Assembly: GCF_007833275.1 (NCBI RefSeq) | Contig: NZ_CP042241.1 | Coordinates: forward strand, 558,001-622,000 | Origin: Salarchaeum sp. JOR-1 | GTDB taxonomy: Archaea > Halobacteriota > Halobacteria > Halobacteriales > Halobacteriaceae | Length of the DNA: 64,000 nucleotides | Direction of reading: 5' to 3' | Shown: positions 26,554 through 34,335 of the stretch, in pieces | Numbering within the stretch: position 1 is the stretch's first letter | How the letters are laid out: every line of letters starts with the position of its first letter | Made by a program: the position numbers and the translations under genes | Notes under the pieces: model-generated | Databases searched by the model: none | Seen by the model: the letters and a program-made list of their open reading frames with translations, nothing else | Told to the model about the DNA's origin: nothing

Positions 26554-27396
26554 CTACTCGCGGGTGACGAACGCGTACAGGTCGTCCACGTCGGCGTCCG
26601 CGCCCGCCCGCGAGAAGAAGTTCGCGACGTTCCGGCAGTCCCGCCGCAGGAACTCGTCCGCGTTCGGGTGGTAGGTGGTGACCGCCTGCCCCACGTCGAT
26701 AACCGTCAACTCGCCCTCGTGGACGACGATGTTGTACTCGGAGAGGTCGCCGTGCACGAGTTTCGCGTCGTACAACCGCCGCATGTACTCGCGGACGACC
26801 TCGTACGCCGTCTCCGGGTTCTCCAGCGTCACGTCGGTGAGCGTCGGCGCGGCCTCGTCCTCGCCGCCGATGTACTCCATCGCGAGCACGTTCCGCTGGA
26901 CGGCAATGGGTTCCGGAACCTTCACGCCCGCCTCCGCCGCGCGCTGGAGGTTCGCGAACTCCTTGCGCGTCCACGCCAGCACGACCGACTTCTTGTCCCC
27001 CCGAATCCCCTCGAAGCGCGGGTCGCCCTCCAGGTAGTCCCGCATCTGCCGGAAGTCCGAGGCGTTCACGCGGTACACTTTCAGTGCGACCGTCCCACCG
27101 TCCGGCGCTTCCGCCGCGTACACGTTCGCCTCCTTCCCCGTCGAGATCGGGCCGCCGAGCGCCGCGACGTACCCGTCCTGGACGAGCTTGTAGATAGCCG
27201 CGTACGTCGCGTCGTCGAACGCGCCGGCCTCGACCTTGAACTGGTCGGCGTCCTTCACGCGCTTGCGGAACTCCGCGAACTCGCGGTCACGCTTGCGCGC
27301 GATGCGGTCTGCCTCCGTGTCGGAAACGTCTATCTCCTCGAACTCGTCCCCCGGTGCCCCCTCCGGTTCCTCGACGAAGTCGTCGTCCTCGGTCAC
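26554..27396 (-). CDS. rio1: Rio1-type atypical protein kinase/ATPase
   Basis: This 280-aa RIO-family kinase acts in late 30S ribosomal subunit maturation. The nucleotide loop is GPISTGKEANVY at residues 82-93 and the invariant Lys is K106 in VALKVYRV. The catalytic loop LVHGDLSEYNIV contains D217, and the metal-binding loop is IDVGQA at 233-238. The N-terminus is acidic and unstructured. The STGKEA P-loop signature marks Rio1 rather than Rio2. It lies in a translation neighbourhood with KH/Pno1-like protein, aIF1A and two tRNA synthetases. Confidence 0.96.
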   Translation of the reverse strand: MTEDDDFVEEPEGAPGDEFEEIDVSDTEADRIARKRDREFAEFRKRVKDADQFKVEAGAFDDATYAAIYKLVQDGYVAALGGPISTGKEANVYAAEAPDGGTVALKVYRVNASDFRQMRDYLEGDPRFEGIRGDKKSVVLAWTRKEFANLQRAAEAGVKVPEPIAVQRNVLAMEYIGGEDEAAPTLTDVTLENPETAYEVVREYMRRLYDAKLVHGDLSEYNIVVHEGELTVIDVGQAVTTYHPNADEFLRRDCRNVANFFSRAGADADVDDLYAFVTRE

Positions 27397-27428
27397 TGGT
27401 CGCGACTACGCAGCGCGCTCGTAAAAGG

Positions 27429-27641
27429 TCACGGAGAATTCTTGGCGAACCGCCGCCATAGCAGCGAAAGCAGGTAGAGACCGATGACGAGAAGTGTTGT
27501 CGCCGTGAGCGCGATAGCGACCACGTTCGGCAGCGGGGCTGGAGTCCCGAGCGCGACGAGCAACCCGAACACGAGGACGCTCACGAGATAGGTCGCTTGC
27601 CACTCGCGCACGGACGCCGGGAATCGGAGGGTCAAAGCCAT
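27429..27641 (-). CDS. Small membrane protein, hypothetical
   Basis: This 70-aa protein has two hydrophobic segments (about residues 18-34 and 42-60) and a basic C-terminus (LLWRRFAKNSP). I do not recognise the family. I chose the ATG at 27641 rather than the in-frame one at 27671 because a TATA element lies 20-30 bases upstream of 27641. The upstream ATG would fall inside that element. It sits 32 bases beyond the rio1 start in an AT-rich stretch. Confidence 0.6.
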   Translation of the reverse strand: MALTLRFPASVREWQATYLVSVLVFGLLVALGTPAPLPNVVAIALTATTLLVIGLYLLSLLWRRFAKNSP

Positions 27642-27657
27642 ACAGAGAAAACTCACC

Positions 27658-27671
27658 AATAATATAAACAA
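27658..27671 (-). promoter_or_regulatory. TATA element of the small membrane protein gene
   Basis: The minus strand reads TTTATATTATTG about 20-30 bases before the ATG at 27641. It is one of the clearest TATA boxes in the window and decides the start of the gene at 27429-27641. Confidence 0.6.
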
Positions 27672-27773
27672 TTTTTTACTACCACTCCCACCAACTGTTG
27701 TAGAAAATATATAGTTAAGATGATTTCTAGTAGGAAAATTTAATAGTGCCTCTGTCCGATTATTCAGCTGCGT

Positions 27774-28315
27774 ATGACTGCTAAAGAGGAGGACAAGACG
27801 GTGAATAGACGATCGGTACTCAAAGGAACGGCAGGGCTGCTTTCTATCGGAGGCCTAGCCTCCACTGCCCAAGCAGCTTCGAATAATGAGGACGGAGGAC
27901 CTGAAGTCGAACCTGAGGTCATGACTAATGAACCCATAGGTTCGACCCGCAAACGGTCTCAGTCGGTGATACCACTTACGCTCGTGGGACTGGTTCGTGG
28001 ACAACCCCCACCATCGGCGATATCGTTCAATTCGACAGGTTCATTGCCGCAGAGAATATTGGGCGCCCAACGATTACAGCATCGAATTTCCCGAACATCG
28101 AGAGCGGATTCCATTACGATAGCGGGTCTGACAATCCGCTCGGAGAATCAGCGTACCACTTCAGCACTGGCCAGTTCACGATTATCGCTCCGTTCGGAAC
28201 CACCCGCTACCTCGACGTTAAAATCCCGACGTTCCATAGAGGACGTGTAGAAGGTAAGAGCGGGACGCTGTGGCCCTGGTGGGATTTCGCAGTGGGGTAT
28301 CTCGACATCAAATGA
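27774..28315 (+). pseudogene. Tat-signal secreted protein gene with a frameshift
   Basis: The first frame (from 27774) encodes a twin-arginine signal peptide (NRRSVLKGTAGLLSIGGL, cleavage near AQAAS) and an acidic stretch to about residue 53. After that it becomes low-quality sequence ending at 28250. The frame one base back is open from 27932 to a TGA at 28313-28315. It encodes a convincing beta-rich domain with TVSVGDTTYARGTG, IVQFDRFIAAENIGRP and a Trp-rich C-terminus (TLWPWWDFAVGYLDIK). A single-base deletion, or a sequencing error, between about 27932 and 27945 would explain this. No canonical slippery heptamer is seen. The intact product would be about 179 aa. I do not recognise the domain. 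Base composition is lower in GC than neighbours, suggesting acquisition. Confidence 0.75.
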
Positions 28316-28387
28316 GGCGAAATCGGCCATAGTACAGTCGAACCCGAGGTAGTAGATGCCCCATCCCTCGTTCGCACCTGAAAAACC

Positions 28388-28409
28388 GTGTAGTGTGCAC
28401 TATCTACAC
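28388..28409. terminator. Inverted repeat between convergent genes
   Basis: GTGTAG (28388-28393) and CTACAC (28404-28409) flank a 10-base spacer, and an inner TAGTG/CACTA pairing overlaps them. The repeat lies between the 3' ends of the Tat-signal gene and the aIF1A gene, where a bidirectional terminator would be expected. The spacer lacks a T-run. Confidence 0.35.
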
Positions 28410-28421
28410 AGTCGGAGATCG

Positions 28422-28709
28422 TTAATCCAGGTGGCCCTCCTCCCTGAGTTGTTCCGCGTCCGCCTTCTCGTAGCGCCACGTCACGTCCGCCTTCTCGTCC
28501 TGCCAGTCCCACGGCTCCACCAGCACGATGTCGCCCTCGCGAATCCAGATGCGCTTCTGCATCCGGCCCGGAATACGGGCGGTTCGCTCTGTCCCGTCCG
28601 CACAGCGGACGTTGACTCGGTTCGCGCCGAGCATGTCCGTCACCTCGGCGAACACTTCGTCCTCGTCGGGCATCCGCAAGTTCTTGCGGCTCCCCTCGTC
28701 GTCGCTCAT
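28422..28709 (-). CDS. eif1a: Translation initiation factor aIF1A
   Basis: This 95-aa OB-fold protein binds the A site of the 30S subunit during initiation. Family segments are [39 protein letters not shown] and [18 protein letters not shown] start it at the ATG at 28709, where a TTTAAA box lies about 25 bases upstream. The longer in-frame extension to 28811 crosses that promoter. It belongs to the same conserved neighbourhood as rio1 and the KH protein, but the AT-rich patch 27640-28420 separates it from rio1. Confidence 0.97.
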   Translation of the reverse strand: MSDDEGSRKNLRMPDEDEVFAEVTDMLGANRVNVRCADGTERTARIPGRMQKRIWIREGDIVLVEPWDWQDEKADVTWRYEKADAEQLREEGHLD

Positions 28710-28730
28710 ATGCCCGCGTAGACGCGGCAG

Positions 28731-28740
28731 GCTTTTAAAT
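28731..28740 (-). promoter_or_regulatory. aIF1A promoter
   Basis: The minus strand GATTTAAAAG sits 22-31 bases before the aIF1A ATG at 28709, the spacing for a leaderless transcript. It supports that start. Confidence 0.6.
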
Positions 28741-28791
28741 CCATACTCTCCCCACCGAAACCGGCTTCTCCGCGGCGAGAAACTACGACGT

Positions 28792-28971
28792 ATGCTCGAC
28801 AAACTCGGCACGCAAGGACTCGTCGGAATCCTCCTCGTAGTCGTCGGCCTCGCCGTCGTCGCCTACAACGCGCCTATCGTCGCGATCGGCCTGTTCGTGG
28901 TTCTCCTCGGCCTCGCCCTGCTCGTCCGTCGTGGCCTCCGTGCGGGCATGGAGATGATGGGGATGGCGTGA
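28792..28971 (+). CDS. Small haloarchaeal two-TM membrane protein (DUF7470-like)
   Basis: This 59-aa protein begins [19 protein letters not shown] and is almost entirely hydrophobic, with two membrane segments (about 8-26 and 28-46) and a basic linker before a Met-rich tail ([10 protein letters not shown]). It resembles a widespread family of short haloarchaeal membrane proteins of unknown function, which I recall as DUF7470. It is divergent from aIF1A. Its role is unknown. Confidence 0.7.
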   Translation: MLDKLGTQGLVGILLVVVGLAVVAYNAPIVAIGLFVVLLGLALLVRRGLRAGMEMMGMA

Positions 28972-29181
28972 ACGCCCACGGGCCACCCGCGAGACGGCGA
29001 CGTGTGCACGCACGGTACGCCACCGCGGACGTCGTGCTCGCCGCTCGCGCCCGATAGTTCAAACCGGAAGCCGACACAGCCACGGCTATCACGCAGTAAG
29101 CCACCGCACGGAATTCGGAATCGGAGAGCGGCAGTCACCCCGTGCGCACCCCGAGACTGCCCGAACGCCCCCAATCCGCAG
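28972..29181. other. Intergenic region without identified feature
   Basis: These 210 bases lie between the end of the small membrane protein gene and the 3' end of tyrS. I looked for a tRNA (a GTTCAAACC stretch occurs at 29056-29064) but could not build acceptor and D arms around it. No ORF with family character and no clear hairpin were seen. Confidence 0.4.
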
Positions 29182-30162
29182 TCAGGAACGAAGCTCCCGC
29201 AACCGCTCCCGGCCCGGCGCGATGAGTTCGTCGAGGTAGTCCGCGAGCGCGCCCTTCGCGTCCGCCGGGTGGAGTTCGCCCGATTCGAGGTCGGCGGCGA
29301 GCGCCTCGTAGTCGTCGTACGCCAGGTCGCCGCCGTACTCGTCGGGCCGCTCCACGACGACTTCGTCGAACCGCGGGAACACGTGGTACTCGAAGACCTG
29401 GAGCACGGGGTTTTCGAGGTCTCCCTCGGGGTCGCGGGTCGGCGGGCAGAACGCCGAGTTCACCTTCTCCGCGATGTCCTCAGTCGAGTCCTCCATGCTG
29501 ATGTTCACGCCCGAGGACGAACTCATCTTCCCCTCGCCGGACTCGAGGTCGGCGATGAGCGGCGTGTGCAGCGACGTCGGCGCGTCGTACCCCACGCTGG
29601 GCAGGACGTCCCGCGCGAGCATGTGCACCTTGCGCTGCTCCATCCCGCCGACCGCGAGATCCACGTCGAGGTACTCGATGTCGAGCGCCTGCATCAGCGG
29701 GTAGACGGCCTGCGAGACCTTCACGGAGTCACCGCTCTTGATCTCGCTCATCGCGCGCTCCGCCCGCGAGAGCGTCGTCTCCAGTTCGAGGCCGTGCAGG
29801 TCGAGCACGTAGTCCTCGTCGAACTGGAACGACGACCCGTAGACGAACTCCGTCGACTCCTCGTCCAGACCGTACGCGAGAAACTGCTCGCGCATCCGCT
29901 CCGCGATCTCCTCGATCTCGTCGAACGACCCCTTGTCGTTCAGGTAGGCGTGCACGTCCGCGAGCAACACCACGACATCGAATCCCGCTTCCTGGAGGTC
30001 GATGAGCTTGTTCGCGCCGAGGAGGTGGCCGATGTGGAGCACACCGGACGGCTCGTACCCGACGTACACCCGCTTCCCCTCGGGGTCGTCGGCGAGCGCT
30101 CGGACTTCCTCCTCGGTCACGACTTCCGCGGCGTTCCGCGTGACCAACTCGTACGTGTCCAT
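29182..30162 (-). CDS. tyrS: Tyrosyl-tRNA synthetase, archaeal type
   Basis: This 326-aa class I synthetase charges tRNA-Tyr and lacks the C-terminal S4 domain of bacterial TyrRS, as usual for archaea. HIGH is at residues 43-46 (SGVLHIGHLLG) and KMSSS at 212-216. The tyrosine-binding region includes YVGYEPSG and the Y-x-x-x-Q segment SQAVYPLMQALD. A TTTCTTT element lies about 25 bases upstream of the ATG (leaderless). No Tyr-rich leader ORF precedes it. It follows the DUF460 gene on the same strand with a 51-base gap. Confidence 0.95.
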   Translation of the reverse strand: MDTYELVTRNAAEVVTEEEVRALADDPEGKRVYVGYEPSGVLHIGHLLGANKLIDLQEAGFDVVVLLADVHAYLNDKGSFDEIEEIAERMREQFLAYGLDEESTEFVYGSSFQFDEDYVLDLHGLELETTLSRAERAMSEIKSGDSVKVSQAVYPLMQALDIEYLDVDLAVGGMEQRKVHMLARDVLPSVGYDAPTSLHTPLIADLESGEGKMSSSSGVNISMEDSTEDIAEKVNSAFCPPTRDPEGDLENPVLQVFEYHVFPRFDEVVVERPDEYGGDLAYDDYEALAADLESGELHPADAKGALADYLDELIAPGRERLRELRS

Positions 30163-30213
30163 ACACGACCCTCCCGACGAGCGGGAAAGAAACTCTCGGT
30201 TCTCCGCGCGCCG

Positions 30214-32175
30214 TCACTCCCGGTCGGCGCGATGCTCCGAGATTATCTGGTCGACCATCGCCTCGTTCTGCTCCTGTTCGCGCTCCTCGACGCGCTCGCG
30301 GTAGTCGGCTTCGACGGCTTCGACGGCGTCCTCGCTGGCGATTGCGAGTTCGTCGATTTCCCGAATCCGCACGTCGTCAGCCGGCCCGAACGCCACGTCC
30401 TCCTCGTAGAGCACGTCGCGGGCGGCGTCCGACGTGCTGCCGGAGAGCAGGACGACCCGGGGGTCGTGGTCGGCGAGCAGTTCGGCGGTCGCGCGGCCCG
30501 CACCCGAGGCGTCCCGGAAGTACACCACGTCCCCGGCGGCGATGCCGTACTCCTCAACGGTGGATTCGATGGCGTCCCGCGTGAACTGCTCGACCGGCTT
30601 CACCGCGACGAGGTCGCCGGAGTTCACGTCCGCGAAGTTCGAGTGGTCGAGCTTCCAGAGGTCTTTCAGTCGAGCGAGCTTCGACTCCAGTTCGTCCGCG
30701 CGCTCGCGCTCGGCGTCGAGTTCGTCCTCCAGCCGCGAGTTCTCCCACTCCAGTTTGGTGACCTCGCGGCGTTCGCGGGCGCGTTCGCGCTCCTCGCGGC
30801 GAGCATCTGACAGCTCGGACTCGTACTCCTCGATTTCAGCCTCCTTCTCCTCGAGTTCGGCTTCGAGTTCGTCGACGTGATCCGAGAGCCGTTCGACCTG
30901 GCGTTCGAGGTCGCGGATGCGCTTTTCCTCGTCGGTGAGCTCTCGAGCCTCGTGCTCCGTCTCCTCGGGTTGGGGCTCCTCGGTCGCGGTGAGGTCGTCG
31001 ACGACGGCGTCGACGTGTTCGCCGTTCCCGACGACGCGCGCGAGCACGTCCTCCCTATCGACCTGCGGCGGGATCTGCTCCGTCACCCGTCGAATCTGGT
31101 CTTCGTGCGCGTCGTACGCGAACAAGGCGGCGGCCATCGCGTCCCGCTCGTGGTCGTTCTCGTAGCCCTCCTCTCGCGTCCGGTGCTGCTTCTCGTCCAC
31201 GGGCAGGTCGGCGTCGGGCTCCCAGCCCGCGGCGTCGAACGTCCGCCGGAAACTGTCTACCGTCTCCGGCATCGGCGTCACGTCCGCGGCGACGAGGACG
31301 GGCCGTCCGTGTTCGATAATCCACTCCACCACGTCCGCAGTGTCCGCAGTTCGGGTGCTGAGCACGTCGAGTACGCGGCCGTCGAAGTCCACGAGCGCCG
31401 CCGCCGTCGTGGTTCCGGGATCGATACCGACGAGCACGCGATCGCGGCGGCGCGCGAGCGGCACGAACTCGATGCCGTCCCGTCGAACGGGCTCGATTTC
31501 GACGCGGGTGTCGCCGGAGCGCCGACTCGACACGGGAATGTCCTCCATGCGCGCCTGCACGGTAAACACCGCGTTCGAGAACCCCCCGTACTTCTCCGTC
31601 TCGTCCATCTCGTAGTCCAAGCCGGCGTCGTCGAGTTTCGAGGCGATCTCGCGGGCGTCCGTCTTCACGTTCCCGTGGATCCGTCGCGTGTACCTGTCAG
31701 AACTCCACCCGCCCTTTCCAGTGGAACGCCCGCGAGAGACCTTGATTTCGGTCTCGTTCGTGAACGCCGAGACCTCGTAGCCGACGTTCCGCGCGGCGAG
31801 GCGAGCGGCGGCCTCGGCCTCTTCTATCGCGGGTTTCCCGTAGGGGACGCCGTGGCGCTTCGCAACCCGAGAGAGGGGTTCCGGGCGCTCGTCGCCCGTC
31901 ACCTGCACGAGCTTCGTCTCGGCGGGGAGGCCGCGGAGGAAGTGAACGAGTTGGTCTTTGTCCGCCGCGAGTTCGTACATATTGTCCGTCGCGAGCAGGT
32001 CGGGTTCCTCGTCCGCGACGAGCCGCCGGAGTTTGCGGCGGCTCACCACGTCGCGTTCGATTTCTTCGCCGTCGTACACGACGAGCGCGTAAGAGGGCGC
32101 GTTACCGCGGACGTCGCCGCTCTGCACGTCGACGCCGAACACCAGCGCGTCCAGCGCGCGGGTACGGGTACTCAC
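30214..32175 (-). CDS. DUF460 protein: RNase H-like domain plus long coiled coil
   Basis: This is a 653-aa archaeal DUF460 protein. The N-terminal third ends in an RNase H/RuvC-like core (VLVGIDPGTTTAAALVDFDGRVLD at about residues 245-270, with HERDAMAAALFAY later). A charged coiled coil follows at about 415-525 (repeated E/R/L heptads). The C-terminal domain holds a Rossmann-like segment. The acidic residues expected for a nuclease are partly visible (D in GIDPGTT, D in ERDAMA). Its activity has not been established to my knowledge. The RuvC-like fold near RNase Z and tRNA genes suggests nucleic-acid work, as inference only. Confidence 0.85.
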   Translation of the reverse strand: MSTRTRALDALVFGVDVQSGDVRGNAPSYALVVYDGEEIERDVVSRRKLRRLVADEEPDLLATDNMYELAADKDQLVHFLRGLPAETKLVQVTGDERPEPLSRVAKRHGVPYGKPAIEEAEAAARLAARNVGYEVSAFTNETEIKVSRGRSTGKGGWSSDRYTRRIHGNVKTDAREIASKLDDAGLDYEMDETEKYGGFSNAVFTVQARMEDIPVSSRRSGDTRVEIEPVRRDGIEFVPLARRRDRVLVGIDPGTTTAAALVDFDGRVLDVLSTRTADTADVVEWIIEHGRPVLVAADVTPMPETVDSFRRTFDAAGWEPDADLPVDEKQHRTREEGYENDHERDAMAAALFAYDAHEDQIRRVTEQIPPQVDREDVLARVVGNGEHVDAVVDDLTATEEPQPEETEHEARELTDEEKRIRDLERQVERLSDHVDELEAELEEKEAEIEEYESELSDARREERERARERREVTKLEWENSRLEDELDAERERADELESKLARLKDLWKLDHSNFADVNSGDLVAVKPVEQFTRDAIESTVEEYGIAAGDVVYFRDASGAGRATAELLADHDPRVVLLSGSTSDAARDVLYEEDVAFGPADDVRIREIDELAIASEDAVEAVEADYRERVEEREQEQNEAMVDQIISEHRADRE

Positions 32176-32217
32176 GGCGAAAAGTAGGCGATTGCGAAAT
32201 ATAAGCGCACGGCCGCC

Positions 32218-33141
32218 CTACTGTGGGTAGGGGACGTCGAGTTCGAGGCCGTCGTGCGCGACGACGGACTTCCCGGTGAACGTGCGCTCCGCCTGCTGTT
32301 TGAGTGTACTCGCGTCGCCCGCGTACCGGCTGGAGATGTGGGTGAGGGCGAGCCGTCGCGCCCCGGCGTTCCGGGCGACCCGCGCGGCCTCGCTAGCGGT
32401 GGAGTGGCCGGTTTCGGCGGCGCGCTCGGCGGCGTCGTCCGCGAACGTCGCGTCGTGAATCAGGAGGTCGGCGCCGTCCGCGGCCTCCACGGTCGCGTCA
32501 ACGGGACGCGTGTCGCCCGTGTAGACGACCGTGCGGCCGGGTCGCGGTTCTCCCACGACCTGTTCGGGCCGCACGAGCGTGCCGTCGTCGAGTTCCACGG
32601 GGTTGCCGTCGTGGAGTTCGCTGAACTTCGGGCCGACGGGCACGCCGAGTTCCTCCGCTCTCTCGCGGTCGAATCGGCCCCTCCGGTCGTGCTCGACGAG
32701 CGCGTACCCGACGGACGTGGTGCGGTGCTCGGTCTCGAACGCCCGTACCTCGTACTCGTCGCGGTCGAGGACGACTTCGCCGGGCGTGACTTCGCTCACG
32801 CGCACCGAGAACCCCGTGGGGGAGCCGATGGCGCGCACGAGCTGGTCGAGCTTCGACTTCGTGCCCCGGGGCGTGTGAATCGTCACCGGCTCCGAGCGGT
32901 CGTTGAAGTCCCACGTCTGCACGAGCCCGGGGAGGCCGAGCACGTGGTCGCCGTGGACGTGCGAGACGAACACGTCCGACACGTCGAACCCCGTGCCGTA
33001 CGTCATCATCTGGCGCTGCGTTCCCTCACCGGCGTCGAAGAGGAACGCGTCGCCCTCGCGCTTCACGAAGACGGAACTCGGGTTCCGGGTCGTCGTGGGA
33101 ACGGCCCCGCTCGTCCCGAGGAAAGTAACGTGGAGAGTCAT
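32218..33141 (-). CDS. rnz: Ribonuclease Z (tRNA 3' processing)
   Basis: This metallo-beta-lactamase-fold endonuclease (307 aa) cuts precursor tRNAs after the discriminator base. The metal motif is HVHGDHVLGLPGL at about residues 61-73. The flexible-arm/exosite region follows at about 155-190 (PVGPKFSELHDGNPVEL). Further ligands are in YTGDTRPVD, HDATF and the AHD/THISSRY segment near the C-terminus. It is of the short RNase Z form. It lies close to DUF460, tyrS and a tRNA methylase. Confidence 0.96.
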   Translation of the reverse strand: MTLHVTFLGTSGAVPTTTRNPSSVFVKREGDAFLFDAGEGTQRQMMTYGTGFDVSDVFVSHVHGDHVLGLPGLVQTWDFNDRSEPVTIHTPRGTKSKLDQLVRAIGSPTGFSVRVSEVTPGEVVLDRDEYEVRAFETEHRTTSVGYALVEHDRRGRFDRERAEELGVPVGPKFSELHDGNPVELDDGTLVRPEQVVGEPRPGRTVVYTGDTRPVDATVEAADGADLLIHDATFADDAAERAAETGHSTASEAARVARNAGARRLALTHISSRYAGDASTLKQQAERTFTGKSVVAHDGLELDVPYPQ

Positions 33142-33185
33142 GGGTGAGCGTGGGCGTGGCGGTCGGAAAGCGGCTTCGACTCGTC

Positions 33186-33236
33186 GTTCAAACCGTCCAA
33201 AACGGTTCGAACGGATGAACGGCCGTCCGGATTAAT
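33186..33236 (+). promoter_or_regulatory. Upstream repeat/operator and TATA of the DUF4382 lipoprotein gene
   Basis: An 11-bp inverted repeat with one mismatch (33186-33196 and 33202-33212, 5-base spacer) is followed by GAACGG units. The segment GTTCGAACGGATGAACGG at 33205-33222 is nearly identical to 43632-43650, upstream of another secreted-protein gene. A TATA-like ATTAAT lies at 33231-33236, about 30 bases before the ATG. The repeats sit directly upstream of the TATA, in activator position. Confidence 0.55.
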
Positions 33237-33263
33237 CCCCGTCGCGCTCCACGGGTCGAGTAC

Positions 33264-34298
33264 ATGAATCGCACACTGGCCACGCTCGTCGTCGCGGTGA
33301 CCGTCGTCCTCGCCGGGTGCGCCGGCGCGGGCGGCCCCACCACGACGGCGACCACCACTGACGGCACGACGACGGACGGCACGACAACCGGCGGAACGGC
33401 GCAAGTCGCGTTCTACGTGAGCGACCGCCCGGGCGCTATCGGGGACTTCGAACACCTGAACGTCACCATCACGCGCGTCGGCTTCCACCTCGTCGAGAGC
33501 GCGAACGACACGACGGACGTGACCTCGACGGTGAACGCGACGAGCACCACGACCAACACCACCACGACCAACACCACCACGACCGCAACCACGACCACCA
33601 CGGCCGGGACTGCGACGACCGAGGAATCCGAGTCCCAGTCCGGCGGCGGCGAGTGGGTGGAGCGGGACGTGAACGACACGACGGTCGACCTGACGCGGTT
33701 GCAGGGCGAGAACGCGAGCCTGCTCGGGAACGTCTCCGTTCCCGCCGGCACCTACGACAAGGTGTTCGCGTACGTGAGCGAGGTGAACGGCACGCTCACG
33801 ACCGGCGAGTCGGTGAACGTGAAGCTGCCGTCGCAGAAGCTCCACGTGAACAGCGAGTTCACGCTGAACGCGAGCAGTTCCGCGCACTTCGTCTACGACA
33901 TCAACGTCGTGAAGGCGGGGAACAGCGGGAAGTACATCGTCAAGCCCGTGGTGAGCGAGACGGGACTGAACAAGCCCGTGAACCCGGTTCGGATGCACGA
34001 GGACGGCATGCGCGGGACTGACGGGAGTCTGACCGTCTCCTTCGCGGGGAACGTCTCCGCGGGCGAGAACGTCACGGTGCGCGTCACCGAGAACGGGAGC
34101 GCCGTCGCGAACGCCACCGTCACCGTGAACGGCGAGCGCGTCGGCACGACGGACGCGAACGGCACCATCACCGTCACCGTGCCGGACGCCGACCACGTCC
34201 GCGTGTTGGCGGAGGCTGGTGACGACCGCGGGACACTCTCGGTACGGCTGAGCGACCGCGGCGGCAACGGCGGAAGCGACGGCGGGCAGTCGGCGTAA
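33264..34298 (+). CDS. Secreted lipoprotein with DUF4382 and Ig-like domain
   Basis: This 344-aa protein has a lipobox signal peptide (TVVLAGC, Cys18 as lipid anchor) and a Thr/Gly-rich linker. A DUF4382 domain then begins VAFYVSDRPGAIGDF and is interrupted by a Thr/Asn-rich stretch (about 90-120). A C-terminal beta-sandwich segment contains GENVTVRVTENGSAV and VTVNGERVGTTDANGT. Many Asn-x-Thr sites suggest N-glycosylation. It is exported and probably anchored outside the cell membrane. The function is unknown. Its upstream motif is shared with the gene at 43702. Confidence 0.8.
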   Translation: MNRTLATLVVAVTVVLAGCAGAGGPTTTATTTDGTTTDGTTTGGTAQVAFYVSDRPGAIGDFEHLNVTITRVGFHLVESANDTTDVTSTVNATSTTTNTTTTNTTTTATTTTTAGTATTEESESQSGGGEWVERDVNDTTVDLTRLQGENASLLGNVSVPAGTYDKVFAYVSEVNGTLTTGESVNVKLPSQKLHVNSEFTLNASSSAHFVYDINVVKAGNSGKYIVKPVVSETGLNKPVNPVRMHEDGMRGTDGSLTVSFAGNVSAGENVTVRVTENGSAVANATVTVNGERVGTTDANGTITVTVPDADHVRVLAEAGDDRGTLSVRLSDRGGNGGSDGGQSA

Positions 34299-34335
34299 CC
34301 GACCGATTCTTACCCGCGCCCCGACTCCGTCCGGT

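Noticed and set aside
29030-29110. Possible tRNA gene around GTTCAAACC
   Set aside because: No matching acceptor stem, D arm or anticodon arm could be drawn on either strand.
33300-33620. CRISPR-like or microsatellite repeat in the ACC/ACG-rich stretch
   Set aside because: The repetition encodes Thr/Asn-rich linkers inside the lipoprotein ORF. There are no spacers and no regular unit length.
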